Shown in pieces: positions 1 through 9,750 of a stretch of 64,000 nucleotides of DNA (positions are counted from its first letter, which is position 1; each line of letters opens with the position of its first letter). The notes under the pieces are model-generated. The model was not told the DNA's origin, ran no database searches, and was given only the letters and a program-made list of their open reading frames with translations. The stretch is from Phymorhynchus buccinoides. Taxonomy: Eukaryota > Mollusca > Gastropoda > Neogastropoda > Raphitomidae. The position numbers and the translations under genes are program-made. The stretch lies in assembly GCA_017654935.2 (NCBI GenBank), contig CM065713.1, positions 23,114,875 to 23,178,874 on the forward strand, in the 5' to 3' direction.

Positions 1-50
1 AGGAACTATTTATACAAAAAAGACCCCCCGGTATTCCCGTAGGGGGGGAG
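1..50 (+). repeat. R1 interspersed repeat, 3' end fragment
   Basis: The window opens inside the 3' end of the dispersed repeat R1: an ACTATTT-type segment followed by an A run, a C run and GGTATTCCCG. The same end closes the copies near 400 and 19000. Confidence 0.5.
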
Positions 51-99
51 GGGGGGGGAGTGGAGATGGGTGATGTCTTTTTGTTTGTTAGTTGTCTTT

Positions 100-410
100 T
101 GAACATCTTCTGTGTTCCCAGGCCATACGGCCATAATGGGTAAGGTACATATGTGTTTTCAGTTTTCACTGGTCTCCCTGGCTGCATACAGCCGACACAT
201 TTCCGATTTCGGAGGAGCTCAAAGGAGAAAAATTATTTGTATTGAGGATTATTTTGAAAAAAGGCAGGAGAGAATGGGCCAATAAGACAGAAAGGTGTAG
301 TACCGGTAGATGGACAGAAAGGCAAAGTCATAGATAGTGGCAGATTAGAGGAAGTTTACAATAACAGAATTTCCAGAAGGTGGGGGAACTATTTTTACAA
401 AAGACCCCCC
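100..410 (+). repeat. R1 interspersed repeat
   Basis: R1 begins around GGCCATACGGCCATAATGGG, passes through CCGATTTCGGAGGAGCTC and ends in an ACTATTTTTACAAAAGACC segment before a C run. Further copies lie at 905-1255 (inverted), 18690-19015 and 32155-32480, with partial ones at 20440-20605 and 30560-30730. No protein coding is evident. The class is unknown; a SINE or MITE derivative is possible. Confidence 0.7.
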
Positions 411-904
411 CCCCCCCGCACCCCATATCCACCCCCACTGGGAGAGACTTGTGGAGGGTTCGGGGTCCTCCAGCTCCCCGTATGAAAGCACGGGGAAGCA
501 TCCACCCACTGCCCCACTTTTTGAACATACAAATGCAGTTCTGTTTCTTTTAGCCCATCTCTTACCATGCACGCTTCACGCGATAAGGTTGATGGTAACG
601 GGGGGGGGGGGCTGCTTTTGTGACTTAAAAAAACAAACACGGTCCTGTTCGCTACTATGCATGCTTGAAGAATACATTCTGAAAAAAACATTTATAAGAA
701 CACAATATTTTTGCAAATGAAGATTATTTTCGTGTTTATGGGTGTGTATTGAATAGAAAACAGGGAAAAAAACCACAATCCAGAAATGTCAGGAAAAAAA
801 GAAACGGGTTAATTTGATGCGAAGCAACTCCCGAATACTTAGGCCTTGGGTATAAAAAAAAGAAAAAAAGTGCACCATTTTTTTTCGTGCATCATTGTCA
901 TCAT
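411..904. other. No gene recognised
   Basis: This stretch separates two R1 copies in opposite orientation, so 100-1255 as a whole is an inverted-repeat pair with a ~500 bp spacer. It contains G and A homopolymers. The open frames here are short and have no recognisable content. Confidence 0.5.
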
Positions 905-1255
905 AATTCCCTGTGGGGATGCCAGGGGGGGCCTTTTGTACAAATAGTTCCCCCCCCTTCTGTAAGTTCTGTGCTTGTAGCTTCCCCCCATTCCTCTAAT
1001 CTGCCGCTCTCTTTGACTCTGCCTTTTCCCTTTTGCTTTCTTGTCATCTACTATCTTTTTGACTTATTGGCCCATTCTCCTGCCTTTAAAAAAAACAACA
1101 AATCTTTCCAAAAAATATTTTTTCTTCTTTTGAGCTCCTCCGGAAATTGGAATGCGTCGGCTGTACTCAGCGGGGAGACCAGTGAAAACTGAAAAAAACC
1201 GGACACATACGTACCTTACCTATTATGGCCATATAGCCTGGGAACGCAGAAGAAG
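905..1255 (-). repeat. R1 interspersed repeat, inverted copy
   Basis: This is the reverse complement of the R1 copy at 100-410. The GAGCTCCTCCGGAAATTGG segment and the terminal TATTATGGCCATAT motif mirror it. It is clearly diverged from that copy by point changes and homopolymer changes. Confidence 0.7.
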
Positions 1256-1451
1256 AAGTCATGATATTTTTGTCCTCGCATTTTTTTGTTGAGGGGGGGG
1301 GCAGGATATTTCACTTGATGTAAGCTACTGTGATGTTTTTAACTATAGACGTGTCTTGTTTTTACTTGCTAAGTTTGTGATTTAATGGTTTTTTAACAAA
1401 AGTATTTTAACAAAAAACTTTGATTTTGATTTTACCTTGTGTTTAAAAAAA

Positions 1452-1694
1452 CCCTTTCACCGCCAGCCTATATTTCAGCCAAACATTTCCATTACATTTA
1501 CCTTGGTAGAGAACAAAATCCATCTGCAGTATTGTGGGCTTCTTCTATGACATATAACATAAGGCCTATCCTTACTTCCCCAAACTAAGACAATAATGGT
1601 CTTCTTTGAATCATAGACCCCAGTGTTGATGCCTTTTAGCTACATAGTTGTTAAATCACTGTGGTGCTAAAATGCGATTTTGGCGGTGAAAGGG
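1452..1694. mobile_element. piggyBac-type MITE (TTAA family), copy 1
   Basis: The terminal inverted repeats read CCCTTTCACCGCCA at the left and TGGCGGTGAAAGGG at the right, with TTAA directly after the right end. The left TTAA is eroded to an A run. An element starting CCC and flanked by TTAA is characteristic of piggyBac-mobilised elements. It is 243 bp with no coding capacity. Other copies are at 6991, 20758, 30166, 44165 (partial) and 51446 (partial). Confidence 0.8.
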
Positions 1695-1796
1695 TTAATT
1701 ACGTGGTAAGATGTAACGTGGTGACAGCCCTGACATGGCCTTTGGTGTCGAACGGGGGCTATAATTTTAATTTTAATCTTAATCTTAATCCCAAAG

Positions 1797-1990
1797 GCTC
1801 TGTCACAACGGGATCCAAAGCTGTCTCAGACTGGACAATGACCTGAGCAGAATCCAGGATCTGTTGGACAGCGCGCGGCAGGCCGTTAACGACCGGAAGG
1901 CCCCGCCCGAAGAGGAGACGGAGAAGGACAAGGAGAAGAGGGAGAATCTGCTGTCCCGTCTGGAGGAGATGGAGAACAAGTTTAAAAACA
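1797..1990 (+). CDS. Candidate internal exon, coiled-coil segment (tentatively syntaxin-8-like)
   Basis: A T/C-rich tract ending CCAAAG precedes the interval, and a GTGAGA donor-like site follows it. The frame starting at 1798 is open for 64 codons and highly charged. It carries helix motifs such as RIQDLLDSARQAV and RENLLSRLEEMENKFKN with hydrophobic residues in heptad-like spacing. The second motif vaguely resembles the helix before the Qa/Qc linker of syntaxin-8, but that is a memory-based resemblance only. No neighbouring exon was identified, so this could be an exon of a gene extending beyond the window or an isolated pseudo-exon. GC content is visibly higher than in its surroundings, which supports coding origin. 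Confidence 0.35.
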
Positions 1991-2394
1991 GTGAGAAAGG
2001 ACAAAACAAGTGTCTTGTCTTTCACTAAAACAATCTGACTCCAGCACGTCCGCCAAGGAGAAATCGGAATGAATGAAAAATGGTGCTTTACTACGTCCTC
2101 TTCGTCTGGAGCAGACACATATGGGACATTTGTAAATACAAAGATGGTGGGAACAATACTGGAGGCAATGCCCGGAGGCAGTGCAACACCAGTAAAGTCC
2201 ACGATCTTTTTAAAAACAATACAGATAGGTGTTACAGATTGTGACAAGAAGGAGATCAGCAATTGTTTGATCTGTTTGATTTTTAGGAAACCAGAGCATA
2301 GTGGGTGTTGCGATCTCTGTAAAGGGTGTTTTCCTCGTGATATGGACGTGTTTCTTGCAAAAAACGTATCCGTCGGGGTGCATGTACTCCATTG
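1991..2394. other. Repeat-derived, no gene
   Basis: Positions 2150-2171 recur exactly in inverted orientation at 9515-9536, inside a longer diverged match (about 2080-2175 versus 9500-9600). This is therefore dispersed repeat material. No supported coding sequence was seen. Confidence 0.45.
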
Positions 2395-2715
2395 TACAGA
2401 CAAACACTCTATTTTAAGACTTCCAAAATGAGAAGATGTACAACAAGGAGTAGCAAGACCAAACCTCTATTTTAGACTTCCAAAAGTCAGAAAGAGATGT
2501 ACAAAGGAGTACAGACAAACCTCTATTTTAAGACTTCCAAAATGAGAAAGATGTACAAAGGAGTACAGACAAACCTCTATTTTAAGACCTCTCATAAGGA
2601 GAAGATGTACAAAGGAGAGTACAGACAAACCTCTATTTTTAAGACGTCCAAAAGGAGAAAGATGTACAAAAGGAGTACAGACAAACCTCTATTTTAAGAC
2701 TTCCAAAATGTCCCT
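2395..2715 (+). repeat. Tandem repeat, ~55-62 bp unit, about six copies
   Basis: Each unit contains GATGTACAAAGGAGTACAG, then ACAAACCTCTATTTTAAGAC, then a TCCAAAA-rich end. Units vary by small indels. A single reverse-oriented partner of the core lies at about 3188-3215 (GTCGTAAAATAGGGGTTTG). Confidence 0.85.
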
Positions 2716-3660
2716 GGAAAAATCGGTCGTAAATTGGAGGGGTCGTATGACGGAGGTTTTCACTGGCAGCCGTATAAAGAAAAAGTTCAGCACAGTTCAT
2801 ATTCTCTTCTTCATGCACACATACATTACAATGACATATTAAAACTGGATTTGGGTCTTTCCAACTCCATAGGATTGTGCAATCGATGTATTACAGTTTC
2901 ACTTCGTCGACTTCTGTTAATCACCTCCACTCTCGTCCAAAGTCAGTGGTTTTCGTGCCTTTCCTACGCTCTCCACCATCTTTTCTACAACAAGGGAAGC
3001 GACTCCGCTTTCAGGCCCTTGACCGTGGTTGTTTCCCTTTGCTCAAAGTCTATGCAGACGACAGCAACTGTCGTAAAAACCAACAAAATGGCGGTCATAA
3101 GTCGCGTTTTAGAGGAAGTCATGTCGTTTACATAGTAAAATGCATCTGTGCCAACAAATCCGGTCTCAAATGAGAGGTGGTCGCTTAACAGAGGGTCGTA
3201 AAATAGGGGTTTGTCTGTATTGGGTCTGAGTATAGTGAGCGAAGATGGCAGATTTATTGTAGACAGATATTTCATGTGATTCGTGACTCGGTCGCATCGC
3301 ATCCCCATATGATTTTACATGCCGTGTGGTGCCGGCTTAAAAGCCCACCCCCCCAAAAAAATTTACACAAAATTCTGTTGTAAATTTTACGCAAAATTCT
3401 GATGTGTGCACATGGGTGCTACTCTTTAATTTTTACACTGATTTCAGTATTTTTTGTATTTTTCCAGAAACTGAACTTCAGTTTTTTTTAATTCATCCCT
3501 CCCCCCCAAAAAAAAATGACCACAAGCGATTTGGGGCGTTTTTGAACTTAGTCTAGTTGTTCTATCTTGGAAGTTTATAAAGGCAATGTAATAATTTTAC
3601 AAGGCTTATCAGACTCAAACTGTCCTCTGTCTATCATTTTAACTGTCTGTTGTCTCTTAT
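2716..3660. other. No gene recognised
   Basis: AT-rich sequence with a lone inverted unit of the preceding tandem array near 3188-3215 and several short direct repeats of a TTACxCAAAATTCTG type at 3360-3410. Open frames of up to 133 codons show no recognisable domain and overlap in several frames, so I do not call them. Confidence 0.4.
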
Positions 3661-3699
3661 ATCTCTTAATTTGCCCCCCTGAATCATCCGACGGGGCTC

Positions 3700-4030
3700 G
3701 GCCCCTGTACCCTGCCGGGGGCCATGGTCCTTAGGTGTCCCGGCTCCTGCCTTTCAGCTTTTTTTTCATTTTGGGGAAATGTTGCACATAGAGGCTTGCC
3801 CCAATCGTCCCACAAAACACAGGTGTCCCGGACCTACCTTCTACAGTTACAGTATAGAGGGTCCTAAGAGGCGGGATGAGAGGGTCCCAGTGGCTATTGC
3901 GGATGCTAAAACAGAATTTTTCTAGTGCATCCCCCCTTGGACCCCCTGATACATTCTTTTATTGAAGAGGTCCTTTAGAATTTTAGTGCTTCATAGACCC
4001 CCAAATGGTGGGTCCCTGGGAGCCCTGATA
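3700..4030 (-). repeat. R2 repeat with a single minisatellite unit
   Basis: Positions 3815-4030 are the inverted, diverged counterpart of 8690-9060: the GTATAGAGGGTCCTAAGAGG and TAGTGCATCCCC segments match in reverse. Here the minisatellite motif (CATAGACCCCCAAATGG) occurs once, whereas the other copy carries nine units. Confidence 0.6.
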
Positions 4031-4063
4031 GGCTGTATGACAATGATATTATCGGAAGGGTAA

Positions 4064-4310
4064 GATGGATTACTTAAAAGCTCAGCGAACCGGGCTGATA
4101 GAGTTATCGTTAGTGCGGACATGTACACTATTCACAGTGGAGGCTATCCAAAAAACTCAGACTGGAACTTGAATGGAGAATTCAACTGGCCTATCGATGT
4201 GTTAAATGTGTCCTGTTTAAAAGGGACATAACCAGTGTTTCTGTCCTCACTACTCATATAGGGAAAAGAGACCGGATGTTTATCTTCCCCTGTACAGTCT
4301 TTGATGTATG
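4064..4310 (+). repeat. R3 interspersed repeat
   Basis: About 245 bp starting near GGGTAAGATGGATTACTTAA. It recurs inverted at 19635-19885 and 21535-21755 and direct at 29412-29645 and 31272-31520. A frame of ~70 codons is partly preserved among copies, but indels break it in some, so it is treated as a repeat of unknown class. Confidence 0.7.
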
Positions 4311-4364
4311 TGAAATTGCGTGCGGGTGTGCCGCTATTTGTGTGTGTGTGCACTGTTGCAAGTA

Positions 4365-4923
4365 CAGTGGAATCCGCTTAATCAGACACTTTTGGGACCA
4401 GGAAAAATATGGCCGATAAAGCGAATCGGCCGATAAAACAAACATCGAGATACTGTATGACGGAATTATGCATGTCAAAAGCAATGACGTCAAAATTAAA
4501 TGTTGCAGGTCAAATTCAAATTCTTTCCCTTTTTTGCGATGTGTGTGTGTGTTTATTAGTCCTACAACTTGACAGAAGCACGAGTAAAAAGACAATGATT
4601 TTTGTTTTCTTGAGTGATTTTAACGCCATACAGGGTCTTTCAATTGATAACAGCTCACCTTCCAACGTCACACTTAACCATGTAAGCGTCAAAAACGTGT
4701 TTTCAGTTTGTCTGCCTCTGTTGTTCTCCCTCTCAAAAAGGGGTAAAGAGGAAAAAAATAGAGATAAAAAGTGGCCAATAAAGCGAAATTGAAAATTTCA
4801 GCTTTGGCCGTAAAAACGAAAAAAATAACACACGCTTAAGAAGAAAAAATTCGTTCCAGACGAAATTGGCCGATTAAACGACTTTGGACGATTATCCGAT
4901 GGCCAATAAAACGGATTCCACTG
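4365..4923. mobile_element. Non-autonomous DNA transposon, pogo/Tigger-like termini
   Basis: The ends are CAGTGGAATCCG and CGGATTCCACTG, a perfect 12 bp inverted repeat. Imperfect similarity continues inward through GATAA/TTATC-rich sequence (GGCCGATAAAGCG, GGCCAATAAAACG). TA precedes the left end; the right TA is lost. Length is 559 bp and no transposase remains. CAGTGG termini with TA target sites fit the Tc1/mariner-pogo group; the assignment is inferred from the ends alone. Confidence 0.65.
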
Positions 4924-5600
4924 AGCTAAATCATCCCTGACCAGAGTGTGATTATAAATTTATGGGTGGTGCTCTGTTGGTTTGTGTTTCTTTTACAACA
5001 GTGAACGACAGAAAGCGAGAAAGGGCGCTTTCCCTTTATTCCGAACAGCAGAAGAGGAAAGAAGAAACTGGACGGGGTAAGAATGATTGTGTGTGTTGGG
5101 GAAGATACTGTGGTCAAAGAGTGTTGATAGCGAATGCTGTGGGTTTACTGCAGAAGCTTTGTGTGTGTGTGTGTGTGTGCATGGGCAAGTGCGTGTACAT
5201 GTGTGTGGATGTGTTTAACGTGTGGATGTGTTTAATGTGTGAGTGTATGTGAGTGGATGTGTTTAACGTGTGTGTGGATGTGTTTAACGTGTGAGTGTGT
5301 GGATGTGTTTAACGTGTGTGTTTGATGTGTTTACGTGTGGGGGGGGGGGGGCAAAAAGTGTGAGTGTGTGGTTCCGTTTAACGTGAGTGGATGTGTTTAA
5401 ACGTGTGTATGTGTGTGTGGATGTATACTGCTTCCATGCGCAGACACGCACACGTGCATGCACACACACACACAAACATGCACACTAACACACAAACACA
5501 CACATAAACACACACCACAACACACACACACACACACACAAACAGTGTTTAAACCACATGCACGACACATACTCTCACACACACTCGTAAAACACGAGCC
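4924..5600. repeat. GT/CA microsatellite and GTGTTTAACGTGT-type minisatellite
   Basis: A (GT)n run near 5160 leads into short variable units of the form GTGGATGTGTTTAACGTGT at 5200-5420, with an interrupting G run at 5340, then CA-rich sequence to ~5580. Open frames here are translated microsatellite. Confidence 0.8.
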
Positions 5601-5719
5601 ATACGTTTACTATACGCCATTGGGAGAAAAAGTAAATAAGCACATCTTATTTTCTTCTTTCAGAACACGGAACATTTCATAAAGTTAACGATATCTGAGT
5701 TTGTTTCTGAAGTTCACAA

Positions 5720-6235
5720 ATGCAGACATTGGACACAAAAACAATTTATGAAAACAAAAGATTGAAATTGACTGAACGTCATTGGCTTCCTGTGCAGTAT
5801 CGCTGGCAGCTTAAGAGATCAGTTCTTGCTTTCCGTCATTTCAATGAAACTCTCACACAGTACCTCTCTTCTTCTCTCTGTACCTACCAAAGCTCTCGCA
5901 CTCTCCGCTCTTCTACACACAAACTCCTGAAAATCCCCAAGCGGTCCCTGAAATATGTTGGTGAGAGCGCCTTTAGTTTCAGAGCACCTGCCATCTGGAA
6001 CTCCCTTCCTGTAGACCTCTGTACCTATCAAAGCTCACGCACTCTCCGCTCTTCTTCACAGAAACTCCAGAAAATCCCCAAGCGGTCCCTGAAATATGTT
6101 GGTGAGAGAGCCTTCAGTTTCAGAGCACCTGCCATCTGGAACTCCCTCCCTGTAGACCTCCAAAATCTGCCTACTCTTTGTTTTAAATTTCAACTCAAGA
6201 CCTACCTCTTTAAAAAAGCCCTTTCTCTTCGGTAG
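5720..6235 (+). pseudogene. LINE reverse transcriptase C-terminal tail with internal duplication
   Basis: The 171-codon frame shows the typical C-terminal tail of non-LTR retrotransposon ORF2 proteins (CR1/L2-like): LTERHWLPVQYR, then RTLRSS, then AFSFRAPAIWNSLPVDL, then FQLKTYLFKKAL. The endonuclease and catalytic RT core are absent, so this is a 5'-truncated insertion. A 141 bp unit (from TACC at 5881 and again at 6022) is duplicated in tandem and in frame, so the RTLRSS-to-WNSLP module of 47 residues occurs twice. That is unusual for the family and probably arose after insertion or by template slippage. Confidence 0.8.
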
Positions 6236-6465
6236 ATCTCTTGCTAACACTGTCAGTATCACCCTCCACCCCACCACAACCATGGTTGTATTTGGTGTGT
6301 GTGTGTGTGATTTATTTATTGTTTATTTATTCTGATTTGGGTGCTTTATAAATAGTGTGCTGTTGGGTGAACGAGTTAGTATGAAAAATGGGTGAAATTG
6401 AGTTGCATAGCAAGAAATGCGCTCCATAGAATACTATGCATTATTATTATTATTAGATATATATA
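6236..6465 (+). mobile_element. LINE 3' untranslated tail ending in (ATT)n
   Basis: Directly downstream of the LINE frame, sequence with TTTATAAATAGTG and GCGCTCCATAGAATACTATG leads into an ATT repeat. A short A/T-rich simple repeat directly after a GCGC-containing hairpin is a usual 3' end for CR1-like elements. Confidence 0.65.
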
Positions 6466-6480
6466 TATCATATATGGATA

Positions 6481-6640
6481 TCAGTGAAGTACCGAGGATG
6501 GAATAGAGATAGGACAAACTGTCCTGAAACAAGAAAACCAACAGGACAAAATGTCCTGGCTCTTTCAGAAATCAACAGGATAAAGTCTGCCGTGGTAAAT
6601 TCCAAAAGGGACAGTTGTCCTGAACACGAGGAACAGAATG
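6481..6640 (+). repeat. R4 dispersed repeat
   Basis: It shares AGGACAAACTGTC, GTCCTGGCTCTT and CAGAAATCAA segments in the same order and orientation with 9243-9350. The class is unknown. Confidence 0.55.
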
Positions 6641-6990
6641 GCTCTCCCCCACCTGTGTGCGCATCTCGACCTTTCCAACGGAAGTGTCGCCACCTTAGTC
6701 CTTATTTGTGTGTAAACAAAAGTGAAAATGTTATCTAAATGTGTAAAGAAAAAAATCCAGATGTTATAAATACAGTGTAGATAAGTTTGAATTGGAACAG
6801 CCAAATACGCAGCATTGATCTGGCATTTTTCAAACAAAGGTACTGACTAAGATGGCGGTCTCCCATAATATGTCGCTCCCTTGTGGCCGGGTATGACGAC
6901 ATGTGGGTACCAGCCATAGGACATTTTCAGTTTTATCAGGAAAAAACAGTCCTCGGAACATCACTGAAATCGTATGTAAAATACCATTAA
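6641..6990. other. No gene recognised
   Basis: Unique-looking AT-rich sequence between R4 and a MITE; nothing recognisable. Confidence 0.4.
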
Positions 6991-7230
6991 CCCTTTCCAC
7001 CGCCAATGTCGCATTTTAGCACCACAAATGGTTTAACACCCATGTCACTAAAAGGGCATCAAATCAGGGCCTGTTATCCAAATACCTATTTTCTTAATTT
7101 AGGGAGGTAAGGATATGCCTAATGTTATACATGTCACGGATGAATTCGCAATATTGCAGAAATATTTTCTTCTCCAGCCAGTTAAGTTAATGGTATTTTT
7201 GGGCTGAAAAAATGGCTGGCAGTGAAAGGG
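6991..7230. mobile_element. piggyBac-type MITE, copy 2, intact TTAA duplication
   Basis: TTAA at 6987-6990 and at 7231-7234 flank a 240 bp element with CCCTTTCCACCGCCA and a reverse GTGAAAGGG end. It is the clearest target-site duplication of the family in this window. Confidence 0.85.
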
Positions 7231-7261
7231 TTAAAAAATATTTGGCTGTATGTTGTATCAG

Positions 7262-7395
7262 AAGAAAGATGGGGGGAGGTGTCGAGAGAGCGAGGGAGGC
7301 AGAAAGAGAGAGAGAGGGAGAGTGAGAGGGACAGAGAGCGAGAAAGGGGGAGTGTGAAAGAAAAAAGAGGGTCAGGGAGAGAAAGTCAAAGAATG
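7262..7395 (+). repeat. GA-rich low-complexity tract
   Basis: Purine-rich GAGAGA/GAAAG sequence; the open frame is compositional. Confidence 0.8.
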
Positions 7396-7496
7396 TTGAG
7401 TAAGTAGGTTTAAGTTGTGTGCGTTTTCTACGATTTCTATTGTTTGCCTGTGTGTTGGGCATGTTTGTGTATGCAAAATTTGGCGTTTTTCATTTG

Positions 7497-7770
7497 TATT
7501 CAGGCATCAGAATTGTCAAAGAGGATCAGCTAATTTAGAGGATGAGAATTGTCTGACAGAGGATTGCCTCTTCTGTCAAGAGGTTTTGACTTGTAAATGA
7601 GTGTTATCTTTCTGTTAAATAGATTTTATAGTGATTTCTCACTGCCAACAGCCTTTTGTGATGTGGGGATGATTTCAGTGTTGTCCCTCTACAGTCTGGG
7701 GCCTTGAGGGCCCTTGGACCGCGGTTCAGAGGATTGGACTTAAGATATTCGATGCCTGGTATTTTAAAAT
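7497..7770 (+). repeat. Diverged copy of the 3' flank of the SOCS-box genes
   Basis: Aligns by eye with 42778-43045, just downstream of copy 3: GGCATCAGAA, GAGGATCAGCTAATTT, GGCCTCTTCTGTCA and TGTTGTCCCTCTACAGTCTG recur in order. It is clearly older than the palindrome copies. No remnant of the coding exon precedes it, so it is either a stranded gene tail or a repeat that also sits in the 3' region of the genes. Confidence 0.65.
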
Positions 7771-7975
7771 GAATCATGATCTTTTAAAATTTCTATTATT
7801 ATTATACTGTGTATGAAAAATGGGGCGTTTCCCTTTGGCATTGAAAATGGAATCATGTCTTCCAAATTTCATTATTATTATTACGTGTATGAAAAATGTG
7901 GCTTTATCCTTTTGCATTTGAAAATGAATCATCCGTTCTTTGCAAATTTCTATTATTATTATTGATTATTACTTT
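7771..7975 (+). repeat. Imperfect tandem repeat, ~70 bp unit with ATT tracts
   Basis: GTGTATGAAAAATG, a TTTGCATTTGAAAATG-like segment, a GAATCAT segment and (ATT)n repeat in order about two and a half times. Confidence 0.65.
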
Positions 7976-8265
7976 TAGATTTGATCTGAGTTGATTTAGT
8001 TTTGTTGCGCTTTTGTTTAAAGAGTTTGTCATTTTGAATTTGTTGGTAAGCAATCACCAAATTATCGGCGCAGAAGACTTTTTTTCCCCTGCTATTTGAA
8101 ACGTTCACAGATTATATTCTACCTATATCTTTAATCATTCTGGTGAATTCCGAGTAACTCGTAACAGCCAGAAACAACCCTAGTTCAAACCTTACTTCCT
8201 CAACGTATCAACTCGCTGGGCACAGGGCGATCATACAGTAGAACCTCAGTATTGCGTACCAACTC
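7976..8265. other. No gene recognised
   Basis: AT-rich sequence. ACAGTAGAACCTC at about 8234 resembles a mariner-type terminal end, without a visible partner. Confidence 0.35.
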
Positions 8266-9060
8266 AGGGCTCCCAGGGACCCCCATTGGGGGTTATGAAG
8301 TACTAAACTTAAAGGACCCTTTAAAAGAAGTGCAGGGCTCCTAGGCACCCCCATTGGGGGTCTATGAAAGTACTAAAAATCTAAAGGACCCTTTAAAAGA
8401 CTGTGCAGTGCTCCAGGGACCCCCATTTGGGGGTCTATGAAGTACTAAAATTCTAAAGACCCTTTAAAGAATGCAGGGTCTCCCAGGGACCCCCATTTGG
8501 GGGTCTTGAAGTACTAAAAATTCTAAAGAACCCTCTAAAAGAATGCAAGTGCTTCCCAGGGACCCCCATTTGGGGGTCTATGAGTACTAAAATTCTAAAG
8601 GACCTCTAAAAGAATGCAGTGCTCCCAGGGACCCCCATTTGGGTTATGAAGTACTAAAATTCTAAAGGACCCTCTAAAGAATTACAAGGCTCCCAGGGAC
8701 CCCCATTTGGGGGTCTATGAAGTACTAAAATTCTAAAGGGACCCTCTAAAAGAATGTGCAGTGATCCCAGGGACCCCATTTGGGGGGTCTATGAATACTA
8801 AAATTCTAAAGGACCTTCTAAAAAAGAAGCAGTGCTTCAGGACCCCATTGGGGGGTCTATTGAAGTACTAAAACTCTAAAGGGCCCTCTAAACGAATGTG
8901 CAGGGGGTCCCTAGGGATGCACTAGAAAACATTCTTTTTGGCCATTTGCAATGCCACTGGGCCCCTCTATCCGCCTTTAGGACCCTCTATGCTGTAAGGT
9001 GGGTCCCTGGGGGGACCCTTGTTGGCGGGATGAATGGGAGCCCTGACCCTACGACGGTCA
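8266..9060 (+). repeat. R2 repeat carrying a nine-unit minisatellite (~68-73 bp units)
   Basis: Units to about 8905 follow the order CTCCCAGGGACCCCCATTTGG, GGGTCTATGAAGTACTAAAA, TTCTAAAGGACCCTCTAAAA, GAATGCAG. Each unit holds the self-complementary core GACCCCCATTTGGGGGTC, able to form an 8 bp stem with a 2-4 base loop. Units differ by substitutions and small indels, so the array is not freshly amplified. The flank at 8906-9060 matches 3815-3940 in reverse, which shows the array expanded inside a dispersed repeat. Confidence 0.85.
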
Positions 9061-9242
9061 AAAACTGCCCATAATAGAGCATTTGGCCACGCGCCGGTGA
9101 CCTTGAATTTCACGAGTTGAATGTAGAGAGTTGAATTAGAGAGGTCAGCGCAACTCGGGCAGAACGAACATGGGCAAATCAGTAGTCTGGTATAGTGAAC
9201 GAACAATCGTGGCCAAATGCCCTAGTAGGTGGTCGCTATGCT

Positions 9243-9350
9243 CAGTGAGCATCGAGGATCGAAAAGTGATAGGACAAACTGTCGAGACAAGATAAGTCAA
9301 CAGGACAATTGTCCTGGCTCTTGCAGAAATCAATAAGACAAAGCGTGCCA
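9243..9350 (+). repeat. R4 dispersed repeat, second copy
   Basis: Same orientation as 6481-6640, with a 3' portion (CTTGCAGAAATCAATAAG) diverged from it. Confidence 0.5.
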
Positions 9351-9359
9351 GGTTAAAAT

Positions 9360-9750
9360 AAAAATAAAAGGCTCCATTACTCGAGTGAGTTAAAAAATCA
9401 TAATACTTGTAGCAGTGTGCCATAGCCGCATGAGTTTAACCGAGGGCGTTGGTTACCGCTACCACATATCGATTTTCATAACAAAAATCGGGGACTACTG
9501 GTTTCATACTGCTCTGGGCATTGCCTCCAGTATTGTTCCTCCATATTGTATTTACAAAAGGTCCCATATGGTCTGATTCAGGACCAAGAAGGACGTAAAA
9601 CTCCAATCATTCTATCATGTTACCGTTTCACTACGAATGAGTTCTCTCTTCCCATTTGAGCTAATGCAATTACCAAAGGACCAAAAAGTATTAGTCTTCA
9701 CACGACTAACTTACTTCCCTTTGTCTGGTTTAGCAAACCACTGAGCTGCT
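9360..9750. other. Repeat-derived flank up to the gap
   Basis: Contains the inverted match to 2080-2175 at about 9500-9600. I saw no similarity to the missing C-terminal half of copy 1, so the gap does not simply close the gene here. Confidence 0.45.

Noticed and set aside
2734..3308. Overlapping 98-133 codon frames
   Set aside because: Several frames overlap on both strands with no domain, no splice context and repeat-derived flanks.
8266..8905. CRISPR-like array of regularly spaced repeats
   Set aside because: Whole units repeat with no unique spacers, and the context is eukaryotic; it is a minisatellite.
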